A stretch of DNA of 14,579 nt from an uncultured Sediminibacterium sp. (GTDB lineage Bacteria; Bacteroidota; Bacteroidia; Chitinophagales; Chitinophagaceae). Shown in pieces: positions 1 through 6,637 of the stretch. A program made the position numbers and the translations under genes. The notes beneath the pieces were generated by a model. It made no database searches. It saw only the letters and a list, made by a program, of their open reading frames with translations, and was not told the origin of the DNA. Location: positions 1-14,579 of the forward strand of contig CALEST010000159.1 in the NCBI GenBank assembly GCA_937907555.1, read 5' to 3'. The stretch's first letter is position 1. Each line of letters starts with the position of its first letter.

Positions 1-50
1 TATGGAGACATTTCAGTGGCAATAAATAATATCCTTTTCTTTGTAGACAT
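1..50 (-). CDS. Partial N-terminus, probable glycogen/starch synthase
   Basis: Only the first 16 codons are present, and the gene runs off the left edge. The start is the ATG at 48-50 (minus). The translation begins MSTKKRILFIATEMSPY when the last incomplete codon is read as Tyr. A short basic start followed by a hydrophobic beta strand and a (A/S)-E-M-x-P motif is how GT5 glycogen/starch synthases begin, where the strand leads into the ADP-glucose-binding Rossmann fold. It is transcribed divergently from the flippase-like gene. A promoter-like box and a small hairpin lie upstream at 72-95. The call rests on very few residues; another GT-B glycosyltransferase is possible, so no symbol is given. 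Confidence 0.45.
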   Translation of the reverse strand, partial: MSTKKRILFIATEMSP

Positions 51-71
51 GAACTATTTTTTTAGAGCCTG

Positions 72-86
72 ACCCTGAATAAGGGT
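72..86 (-). other. Small hairpin in the 5' leader of the leftward gene
   Basis: ACCCT and AGGGT form a perfect 5-bp stem around a 5-nt loop, just inside the predicted transcript start. It could stabilise the leader or be chance; no riboswitch fold is recognised. Confidence 0.3.
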
Positions 87-87
87 G

Positions 88-95
88 CAAAGTTA
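88..95 (-). promoter_or_regulatory. Candidate promoter -7 box for the leftward gene
   Basis: On the minus strand this reads TAACTTTG, a full match to the Bacteroidota TAnnTTTG box. A near-match CTTG to the -33 TTTG box lies 19 nt upstream (plus 115-118). Transcription would start near 84, giving a leader of roughly 35 nt before the ATG at 50. Confidence 0.5.
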
Positions 96-176
96 AGAAA
101 TATAGCGCGAAATTCAAGGCTAGAGGGGTTTTTGATTGATAACTGGGGGTTAAAAGGGGCTTAATCACAAAAAAAC

Positions 177-184
177 TATCTTTG
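177..184 (+). promoter_or_regulatory. Candidate -7 box abutting the flippase start codon
   Basis: TATCTTTG fits TAnnTTTG exactly. It ends 4 nt before the ATG at 189, so transcription would begin at or next to the start codon. No clear TTTG lies at the usual 19-21 nt spacing, so this may be a weak promoter or a chance match. Confidence 0.4.
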
Positions 185-188
185 GAAC

Positions 189-1196
189 ATGCGAAAAAAG
201 GGGATTGCTATTATTCAATATGCCATATTTCTGGGTATTGGTTTATTCCTTGTATGGTGGAGTATGCAGCAAATACCACCAGAAAAATGGGAAGATTTTA
301 AAAAATCCCTACAAAATGCCAATTATTGGCTGTTTATCCCTGTGTTTCTCATTTTAACTGCCAGTCACTTTATCAGGGCACTACGCTGGAAAATTCTTAT
401 GAAACCCATGGGGTATGCTCCGCGCTCCGGAAACGTTTTTTTTGCTGTAATGGTGGGGTACCTGGCCAATCTGGCAGTTCCCAGATTGGGTGAAGTATTA
501 AAATGCACATTATTGGCTAAATACGAGAAAGTACCTGCAGACAAGCTGATTGGAACCATTCTGGTAGAAAGGGCCTTCGACGTAATTGCGCTTGGATTGG
601 TATTTGTAATTGCCCTGATCAGTCAGTTTGAAGTGGTTGGAGATTATGCGGCACAATTAATGGCCCCCCTGATGAGCAAGTCTGCTGATAATCAAAGCAT
701 TTTTAAGTGGGCAATTGTACTGGCAATAATTGGTATCATCCTCTGGGGATTCTGGTTTATTCTTAAAAAAATTCCTCACCACCCCATTATTCAAGTAATT
801 CAAAAAATATTATCCGGCATCTGGGAAGGTTTAAGCAGTATCAGGCAATTGGAACAGAAAGGGAGGTTTATCATTTACAGTGCTATGATCTGGTTTTTAT
901 ATATAGCAGGTACCTGGATAGGTTTAATGGCTACTGAGGGAACCAGTCACCTGAGCTTTGCAGTTGCCATTTCTGCACTGGCTTTTGGAAGTATTGGCAT
1001 GATTATTACACCCGGAGGCATTGGGGCCTATGCCTACTTTATTGCCAAAGTCCTGGAAAAAAATCAGATTGGGTTTGAAATAGGGTTTGCCAATGGAACA
1101 CTGCAATGGTTTGCACAGTTTATTATTGTGCTAATTGTGGGATTCATCAGTCTGGGTTTATTGCCCTGGTACAATAAAAAAAAATCAACATCATGA
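189..1196 (+). CDS. Flippase-like membrane protein (LPG synthase TM family, UPF0104)
   Basis: This 335-residue inner-membrane protein has about seven or eight hydrophobic segments, at roughly residues 9-24, 46-60, 84-97, 130-146, 173-191, 228-246, 256-275 and 306-326. Family hallmarks are visible: RALRW (63-67), the conserved P-R-L-G-E core at 98-102, VERAFDV (126-132) and TPGGIGAYAY (274-283). The family covers the membrane part of lysyl-phosphatidylglycerol synthase/flippase MprF and many stand-alone relatives. No C-terminal aminoacyl-transferase domain is present, so a lipid or lipid-linked glycan transport role is more likely than lysine transfer. The ATG start is preceded by no Shine-Dalgarno. 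The stop overlaps the start of the adenylyltransferase gene (ATGA), implying translational coupling. The family call is firm; the substrate is unknown. Confidence 0.85.
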   Translation: MRKKGIAIIQYAIFLGIGLFLVWWSMQQIPPEKWEDFKKSLQNANYWLFIPVFLILTASHFIRALRWKILMKPMGYAPRSGNVFFAVMVGYLANLAVPRLGEVLKCTLLAKYEKVPADKLIGTILVERAFDVIALGLVFVIALISQFEVVGDYAAQLMAPLMSKSADNQSIFKWAIVLAIIGIILWGFWFILKKIPHHPIIQVIQKILSGIWEGLSSIRQLEQKGRFIIYSAMIWFLYIAGTWIGLMATEGTSHLSFAVAISALAFGSIGMIITPGGIGAYAYFIAKVLEKNQIGFEIGFANGTLQWFAQFIIVLIVGFISLGLLPWYNKKKSTS

Positions 1197-1690
1197 AAGC
1201 AACACAGGCAATCCAGCATAAGATTTATTCTCTTCCCAATTTACTGAAACAAATTGCAGCTTGGAAAGTACTGGGTAAAACCATTGCATTTACCAATGGA
1301 TGCTTCGATATACTTCACGAAGGCCATATTTATTCATTGAATCAGGCAGCAGCAGAGGCTGATATACTTATAATAGGAGTAAACAGTGATGCCAGTGTAA
1401 AAAGACTGAAGGGGCCTGAACGTCCGGTAAACAGTGAAGTAAGCAGAAGCATTGTTTTAAGCAATCTGGCTGTTGTTGACGCGGTTGTTCTTTTTGAAGA
1501 AGATACACCATTGCAACTTATACAGGCTATTATGCCCGATGTGATAGTAAAAGGCGGAGATTATACAGTAGAACAAATTGTGGGTGCCAGTGAAGTTATT
1601 CAAAACGGTGGCAGAGTGGTAATTAACGAACTGGTTGATGGATTCTCCACTACAGGTATCATAGCACATATAAAGAAATCTTACTCTTAA
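1193..1690 (+). CDS. rfaE2: D-glycero-beta-D-manno-heptose 1-phosphate adenylyltransferase (RfaE domain II)
   Basis: This 165-residue cytidylyltransferase-fold enzyme is the equivalent of the C-terminal half of HldE. It would transfer AMP from ATP to heptose 1-phosphate to make ADP-heptose, a precursor of LPS core or other envelope glycans. Seen in the sequence: TNGCFDILHEGH (34-45) with the HxGH nucleotide-binding motif at 42-45, GVNSD (62-66), LKGPERPV (72-79), KGGDY (120-124) and the STT motif (152-154). The kinase half of HldE is missing, so a separate heptose 7-phosphate kinase is expected elsewhere. One small departure is SEVSRS at 81-86, where relatives usually have an E/D-x-R-M type sequence. 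It starts inside the stop codon of the membrane-protein gene (4-bp overlap), so the two are probably co-translated. Confidence 0.9.
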   Translation: MKATQAIQHKIYSLPNLLKQIAAWKVLGKTIAFTNGCFDILHEGHIYSLNQAAAEADILIIGVNSDASVKRLKGPERPVNSEVSRSIVLSNLAVVDAVVLFEEDTPLQLIQAIMPDVIVKGGDYTVEQIVGASEVIQNGGRVVINELVDGFSTTGIIAHIKKSYS

Positions 1691-1713
1691 GCAGTTGTAA
1701 ACGCATAGCTATT

Positions 1714-1743
1714 CAACAAAGACTTAACATTCGTTTTTTGTTG
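1714..1743 (+). other. Weak inverted repeat between rfaE2 and ppk1
   Basis: CAACAAA (1714-1720) and TTTGTTG (1737-1743) pair over 7 bp around a 16-nt loop. The stem is AT-rich and not followed by a clean T-run, so it is a poor terminator; read-through into ppk1 is possible. The same gap holds two copies of TTGTAAA, at 1695-1701 and 1741-1747. Confidence 0.25.
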
Positions 1744-1750
1744 TAAAACT

Positions 1751-1758
1751 TATATTTG
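1751..1758 (+). promoter_or_regulatory. Candidate -7 box abutting the ppk1 start codon
   Basis: TATATTTG is a full TAnnTTTG match ending 3 nt before the ATG at 1762. With usual spacing, transcription would begin at that ATG. No good TTTG is present at the -33 position, although T-rich sequence lies between. It also contains the TTG that could be misread as an upstream start. Confidence 0.45.
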
Positions 1759-1761
1759 GAT

Positions 1762-3855
1762 ATGTCTAAGAAACATTTAATTCAAAGAGATATTAGCTGG
1801 CTTAGTTTTAATGCAAGAGTCTTACAAGAGGCAAATGACCCTACCGTTCCCCTGAAAGAAAGAATAAAATTTCTGGGGATCTTTTCTAATAATACCGATG
1901 AGTTTTTCAGAGTAAGAGTTGCCACTTTAAAACGCATGATTGAGTTTTCCGAAAAAAGAAAAAAACTCAATATGTACATGGAAGAGGATCCTCAAAAAAT
2001 TCTGGATCAGATTCAAATGACCGTTCTGCAACAACAAAATGAATTCAACAGAATATGGAATGGTATTCAGAAAGAATTGAAAAAACAAAAAATTGCCCTG
2101 CTTACAGAAAGAGAATTGAATAAAACCCAGCAAAACTTTGCCCGTAAATTCTTTGATGAGCAGGTACGTTCCAATATCATCCCTCTGATGATTGAAAGTT
2201 TGCCTCAACTTCCTTACCTGAGAGATAAAAGTATTTTTCTGGGGGTTGTGATGCGCAAAAAAAACTCTGCTTATCAGCAGAAATACGCATTGATTGAAAT
2301 TCCAACTAAAGCGGTGGGACGCTTTATTCTGCTACCAAAACTAAAGGATGAACAGAATATTATTTTACTGGAAGATGTAATACGATTTAATTTACCGGTA
2401 ATCTTTTCCTATTTCGGTTACGATATTTTTGAAGCCCATGTTTTCAAAGTAACCAGAGATGCTGAGATTGATCTGGATAACGATATCAGCACCACATTTG
2501 CCGAGAAAATTGAGAAAGGAATTAAAAACCGCAGAAAGGGCAAACCCGTTCGTTTTGTGTATGATAAAGAGATGGATCCGGGATTGCTGGAATTTTTAAT
2601 CAGAAAACTAAACCTGAACAGAAAGAGCAATATCATTCCTGGTGGAAGGATTCATAACTTCAGGCATTTCATGGATTTCCCGGATATTCTTGCCGATAAG
2701 AGTACAAGACGGGCGTCCTTTATCCCTAAATCACTTCAAACTGCTGTAAGGGTTACCGACGTAATTCTTAAACAAGATGTATTGTTGCACTTCCCATATC
2801 ACGGATTTGATCCAATCATCGACCTACTAAGAGAAGCTGCAATGGATCCGGATGTAATATCCATTAAAATAACAGCCTATCGGCTTGCTTCCAACTCTAA
2901 AATAATCAATGCATTAATAAATGCGGCCAGAAATGGCAAACAGGTAGTAGTTATGCTCGAATTAAAAGCCAGATTTGATGAAGAAGCGAATTTAGAATGG
3001 AAAAATACATTAGAAGAAGAAGGCGTAAAAGTATTGTTGGGCGTACCTAAAACCAAGATACATGCAAAGCTTTGTGTAATCAGCAAAAAAAGCGGAACTC
3101 GCTCCAGACAATATGGTTTCGTAAGTACAGGAAACTTAAATGAAAAAACAGCAACAGTTTATGGAGATCATTGTTTATTAACATCCAACAGGAATGTCAT
3201 GAACGATATCAATAAAATATTCAGATACCTAGAAAACTGGAAAGATGGTTCTGTTATTCTGAAGTCCTGTAAAACGCTGATGGTATGCCCTACCAATATG
3301 CGTAATGAATTATATAAATTAATTGAAACAGAAATCAAGCATGCAAAAGCAGGGAAACCAGCAGGTATTATTTTAAAAGTCAACTCACTGAGCGACGCAA
3401 ATTTAATTGACAAATTGTATGCAGCAGGTGCAGCCGGAGTAAAGATAGAAATGATAGTAAGAGGAATTTTTTGCGCTGAAATAGATAAGAAAAAATTCAA
3501 ACAACCAGTTAAAGCCATCAGTATTGTAGATGAATACCTGGAACATTCCAGGGTTATGATTTTTCATAATGCCGGTAATCAAAAAGTATATATTTCAAGT
3601 GCCGACTGGATGGTTCGGAATCTCAATCACCGTGTAGAAGCTGCTGTACCCATTACCAACCCTGAACTTAAGCAGGAAATTATTGATATTATCCACATTC
3701 AGTTAAATGACAATGTCAAAGCCAGGATTCTGAACAGTGAATTAGCGAACAACTATGTACCTTTCACGGGTAAAAAGAAAGTAAGGTCTCAGATTGAGAC
3801 TTATCATTACCTGTTCAGAAAAAACAATATAAAGAGTGAGGCTAGCAGCAATTGA
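1762..3855 (+). CDS. ppk1: Polyphosphate kinase 1
   Basis: This enzyme reversibly polymerises the gamma-phosphate of ATP into inorganic polyphosphate. The 697 residues are a normal length for the family. Seen in order (numbered from the ATG): the N-terminal helical domain with RDISWLSFNARV (9-20) and SNNTDEFFRVRVA (42-54); the middle domain; then the two phospholipase-D-like catalytic domains. The autophosphorylated histidine is in KIHAKL (His434, matching E. coli His435), followed by STGNLNEKTA, and the second catalytic histidine is in EHSRV (His595). The ATG at 1762 is preferred to the in-frame TTG at 1756, because the TTG lies inside a -7-like box and adds only two residues. Its last 20 bp overlap the phosphatase gene, giving a ppk-ppx pair like that of E. 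coli. Confidence 0.95.
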   Translation: MSKKHLIQRDISWLSFNARVLQEANDPTVPLKERIKFLGIFSNNTDEFFRVRVATLKRMIEFSEKRKKLNMYMEEDPQKILDQIQMTVLQQQNEFNRIWNGIQKELKKQKIALLTERELNKTQQNFARKFFDEQVRSNIIPLMIESLPQLPYLRDKSIFLGVVMRKKNSAYQQKYALIEIPTKAVGRFILLPKLKDEQNIILLEDVIRFNLPVIFSYFGYDIFEAHVFKVTRDAEIDLDNDISTTFAEKIEKGIKNRRKGKPVRFVYDKEMDPGLLEFLIRKLNLNRKSNIIPGGRIHNFRHFMDFPDILADKSTRRASFIPKSLQTAVRVTDVILKQDVLLHFPYHGFDPIIDLLREAAMDPDVISIKITAYRLASNSKIINALINAARNGKQVVVMLELKARFDEEANLEWKNTLEEEGVKVLLGVPKTKIHAKLCVISKKSGTRSRQYGFVSTGNLNEKTATVYGDHCLLTSNRNVMNDINKIFRYLENWKDGSVILKSCKTLMVCPTNMRNELYKLIETEIKHAKAGKPAGIILKVNSLSDANLIDKLYAAGAAGVKIEMIVRGIFCAEIDKKKFKQPVKAISIVDEYLEHSRVMIFHNAGNQKVYISSADWMVRNLNHRVEAAVPITNPELKQEIIDIIHIQLNDNVKARILNSELANNYVPFTGKKKVRSQIETYHYLFRKNNIKSEASSN

Positions 3856-4717
3856 CATAGGTAGTAACGCAGCAAGACTATTAATTGTAGAAGTAAGCTA
3901 CGACAGCAAAGGAAATCCCCTGTTTAATAAACTAAACCTGGTAAGGGTCCCTTTAAGACTGGGATTTGATGTATTCGAGAATGGCGAGATATCCAAGGCC
4001 AAAAGAGGGATGATACTCCAAACCATGAAAGCTTATAGTCATTTGTTGAATGCCTATGATGTAAAAGACGTTATTGCCTGTGCTACCAGCGCCATGAGAG
4101 ATGCGGCCAATTCTGCAGATATTATCAGAAAAGTAAAATTAGAAACAGGATTAAATATTGAAATTATAAGCGGAGACCTGGAAGCATCCATCATCTACGA
4201 GAACCATATTGCCGAAAATATGGATGTGGCAAATAGCTATTTGTACATTGACGTTGGAGGTGGAAGCACAGAACTTACTTTTTTTACAGACGGGAAATTA
4301 AGTTTTAAAAAGTCTTTCAATATTGGCACCATTCGTCTTTTAAAAGATATGGTTACTCCCAATCACTGGGACGAAATGAAGGACTATATAAAATCGGCTA
4401 CCAAAGGACAGAAAAAAATGATTGCCATTGGTACAGGTGGAAATATCAACAAGGTATTTTCTCTCAGTAAGAAAAAAGACGGAAAACCTTTAAGTCTTGA
4501 TTTACTAAAAGATTATTATAAAGAGTTATCCAGTTTTAATCTGGCAGACAGAATGCAGGTATATAAACTAAGGACTGACCGGGCAGATGTAATTGTACCG
4601 GCGCTGCAAATTTATATAAACGTGATGCGCTGGGCAGATGCTGATGAGATATATGTTCCCAAAATAGGACTGGCCGATGGTCTGGTGCAGCATTTATATG
4701 CCAAAATTCACCGATGA
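3836..4717 (+). CDS. ppx: Short Ppx/GppA family phosphatase (probable exopolyphosphatase)
   Basis: This 293-residue protein of the sugar-kinase/Hsp70/actin fold would remove terminal phosphate from polyphosphate, or the 5' phosphate from pppGpp. Seen: phosphate loop 1 AAIDIGSNAARLL (4-16), the acidic SGDLEA segment with the likely catalytic Glu116, phosphate loop 2 YIDVGGGSTE (137-146) and IGTGGN (198-203). It is about 200 residues shorter than E. coli Ppx or GppA and holds only the two-lobed core, without the C-terminal HD-like region. The start must be the GTG at 3836, because an in-frame TAA lies two codons upstream and the next Met is residue 59. It overlaps ppk1 by 20 bp, so translation is probably coupled. 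The neighbour favours polyphosphate as substrate, but sequence alone does not exclude pppGpp. Confidence 0.88.
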   Translation: MRLAAIDIGSNAARLLIVEVSYDSKGNPLFNKLNLVRVPLRLGFDVFENGEISKAKRGMILQTMKAYSHLLNAYDVKDVIACATSAMRDAANSADIIRKVKLETGLNIEIISGDLEASIIYENHIAENMDVANSYLYIDVGGGSTELTFFTDGKLSFKKSFNIGTIRLLKDMVTPNHWDEMKDYIKSATKGQKKMIAIGTGGNINKVFSLSKKKDGKPLSLDLLKDYYKELSSFNLADRMQVYKLRTDRADVIVPALQIYINVMRWADADEIYVPKIGLADGLVQHLYAKIHR

Positions 4718-4752
4718 ATCGCCCCTTTTCAGCCCTTTTTTTCCCAAATCAG

Positions 4753-4763
4753 GTGGAGACCAC
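4753..4763 (+). promoter_or_regulatory. Dyad next to the histidine-kinase promoter, possible operator
   Basis: GTGG-AGA-CCAC is an 11-bp perfect dyad placed between the T-rich -33 region and the -7 box at 4765. The position suits a repressor or activator site. It is short and could be chance. Confidence 0.25.
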
Positions 4764-4764
4764 T

Positions 4765-4772
4765 TAAATTTG
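4765..4772 (+). promoter_or_regulatory. Candidate promoter -7 box for the two-component operon
   Basis: TAAATTTG fits TAnnTTTG exactly. A run of seven T (4736-4742) sits where a -33 TTTG would be expected. Predicted transcription starts near 4776, leaving a leader of about 22 nt. Confidence 0.5.
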
Positions 4773-4797
4773 AAGGGATACAAGTGTTACTATTACT

Positions 4798-5892
4798 ATG
4801 ATTACAACTATTTCAGATAAAAACAGAACCGTACAATTGGTTGCCCACCTTGCTGCCTGGTTGTGTTTTTTTTCACTACCCTATCTGGTCTTTTTCCCAA
4901 GACTCAGAGACTTCAGTATGAGCAATCATATGCTCACGGTAATCATACTTAATAATATCATGTTAATGGTATTTTACTATTTAAATACCATGGTACTTAT
5001 ACCCCGGTTATTAATCAAAGAAAAATGGTTTCTGTATATCCTGAGTCTGATTGGTTGCCTTTTGTTTTTTCTATACGTACCCAGAACACTGGCCATGATG
5101 ATTTACCCTCCGGAAATCCCGGCAACTATAACAGAAAATACCAGGGGCGTCAGATTAAATAGTAACCGGATTGGAAGAATCAGGAGAAGGCCTTACGCAG
5201 ATTTTTTTAATACAGTTTTATTTCTTTTGGTCATCACATTTGGAGCCTGTATTGAAATAGTTAGAAGATGGCTGCAAACAGAACAAAACCGAAAGGAATC
5301 TGAACATGAAAGAATCAATACGGAATTGTCTTTTTTAAAATCACAGGTAAATCCGCATTTCTTTTTTAACACCCTGAATAATATTTACTCCTTGGCGATA
5401 GTAAAAAGTGAAAAGACAGCCCATGCTGTTTTAAAACTTTCTGCCATTATGAGATACATCTTAACAGAAACAGAGAGAAAACTTGTTCCGCTGGAAAATG
5501 AAGTTGCATTTATACATAACTATATAGAATTACAACAGGTAAGACTTACAGACAAGGTACAGGTAAACTTTGCCATAAAAGGGGACACAGCTCCATTATT
5601 GGTTGCTCCGCTCCTGTTTATTCCTTTTGTGGAAAATGCCTTTAAATACGGGGTAAGCACCAAAGAACAAAGCACAATAGACTTTGACCTAATAATAGAA
5701 AAAGACAATATTCATTTTTATGCCAGAAACTATATTGTACACAGCGAAAACAATATGATGGAGAATACGGGCATTGGCATCAATAATGTGAAAAGAAGAC
5801 TTGAATTATTATATCCTGAAAAATATACCCTTAGCAACCAGATTGAGAACGGGTATTATATTGTAAAGCTAACCATCAACACCCATTCATGA
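4798..5892 (+). CDS. LytS-type sensor histidine kinase
   Basis: This 364-residue inner-membrane kinase has four predicted transmembrane segments (about 12-33, 45-67, 77-97, 136-154), a short linker helix (155-180) and a His_kinase plus HATPase core. Seen: the phosphoacceptor motif QVNPHFFFN with His187, the N-box PFVENAFKYG (276-285) and the G-box GIGINNVKRRLELLY (325-339). This is the short DHp type (PF06580) that pairs with LytTR regulators. If the N-terminus is cytoplasmic, the loop between segments 3 and 4 faces outward and carries seven arginines within residues 116-131, which is odd under the positive-inside rule. The gene ends in an ATGA overlap with its regulator. The signal sensed is unknown. 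Confidence 0.92.
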   Translation: MITTISDKNRTVQLVAHLAAWLCFFSLPYLVFFPRLRDFSMSNHMLTVIILNNIMLMVFYYLNTMVLIPRLLIKEKWFLYILSLIGCLLFFLYVPRTLAMMIYPPEIPATITENTRGVRLNSNRIGRIRRRPYADFFNTVLFLLVITFGACIEIVRRWLQTEQNRKESEHERINTELSFLKSQVNPHFFFNTLNNIYSLAIVKSEKTAHAVLKLSAIMRYILTETERKLVPLENEVAFIHNYIELQQVRLTDKVQVNFAIKGDTAPLLVAPLLFIPFVENAFKYGVSTKEQSTIDFDLIIEKDNIHFYARNYIVHSENNMMENTGIGINNVKRRLELLYPEKYTLSNQIENGYYIVKLTINTHS

Positions 5893-6587
5893 TTAAATGT
5901 ATTGCTATAGATGATGAGCCATTGGCGCTTCAGGTTGTGCAGGAATACTGCAGTAAAATATCTTTCCTGACACTGGAAAAAATTTTTACTGATACCGATG
6001 AAGCCAGAGTCTATTTACAGGAAAACAAAGTGGATGTATTGTTCTTAGACATTCAGATGCCCGATATCAATGGATTACAGTTTTATAAAAGTTTAAGTGT
6101 AAAACCTATTGTCATCTTCACGACTGCATACAAAGATTTTGCTGTTGAGGGATTCTCTGTTGACGCGGTAGACTATTTGCTGAAACCTTTTGAATATGAT
6201 CGTTTTTTAAAAGCATGTTACAAAGCAAAAGAATATCTGGAATTTTTAAGTTCACAGGAATTGCAGCTGAATTCCATTTTTGTGAAAGTGAACTATGAAA
6301 TCATGAAAGTGAATTTAAAGGACATTGAATTGATTGAAGCGCTGGATGATTATATTAAAATTTACATAAAACCCTCTCCTGTTTTAACACTAATGACATT
6401 AAAAAGCATTAGTGATAAATTACCTGCCAGAGATTTTTTACGAGTGCATCGCTCATTTATTGTACCCATTCACAGAATTGAAAAATTCAGCAAATCAAAA
6501 ATCTGGGTATCAGGAAAAGAAGTACCTATTGGCAGCAGTTATAATCAGGTTTACGATCAGTTACTATCCATTTCGAAGCTGCCCTAA
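5889..6587 (+). CDS. LytTR-family response regulator
   Basis: This 232-residue cytoplasmic DNA-binding regulator is the partner of the kinase just upstream, from which it is offset by a 4-bp ATGA overlap. The receiver domain (1-120) shows the acidic pair DDE (8-10), phosphoacceptor Asp54 in LFLDIQMPD, the switch Thr78 in FTTAY and Lys99 in LLKPF. The LytTR domain (about 129-228) shows EALDDYIKIY (150-159) and the conserved RVHRSFIVP (185-193). LytTR proteins bind imperfect direct repeats upstream of target promoters. No target is identified here; the dyad ahead of the kinase gene is a candidate for feedback but is not the usual LytTR direct-repeat form. Confidence 0.93.
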   Translation: MIKCIAIDDEPLALQVVQEYCSKISFLTLEKIFTDTDEARVYLQENKVDVLFLDIQMPDINGLQFYKSLSVKPIVIFTTAYKDFAVEGFSVDAVDYLLKPFEYDRFLKACYKAKEYLEFLSSQELQLNSIFVKVNYEIMKVNLKDIELIEALDDYIKIYIKPSPVLTLMTLKSISDKLPARDFLRVHRSFIVPIHRIEKFSKSKIWVSGKEVPIGSSYNQVYDQLLSISKLP

Positions 6588-6612
6588 GCCCCTGTATTCC
6601 ATTTTTTGGATG

Positions 6613-6620
6613 TACCTTTG
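6613..6620 (+). promoter_or_regulatory. Candidate -7 box for the aldehyde dehydrogenase gene
   Basis: TACCTTTG fits TAnnTTTG and lies 17 nt before the ATG at 6638. No good -33 TTTG is seen, and no terminator separates the gene from the regulator gene, so co-transcription with the two-component genes is also possible. Confidence 0.35.
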
Positions 6621-6637
6621 CCAAAAATACATTCGAT

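Noticed and set aside
1756..1761. TTG start for ppk1 two codons upstream of the ATG
   Set aside because: The TTG is part of a TATATTTG promoter-like box. The ATG at 1762 gives a normal PPK1 N-terminus.
3168..3518. 116-residue minus-strand frame inside ppk1
   Set aside because: It is a shadow of the conserved PPK1 catalytic region, with no start signal or recognisable motif.
4718..4750. Terminator after ppx in the CCCCTTTT-rich stretch
   Set aside because: The T-runs have no preceding complementary GC stem; read-through or a factor-dependent end is possible.
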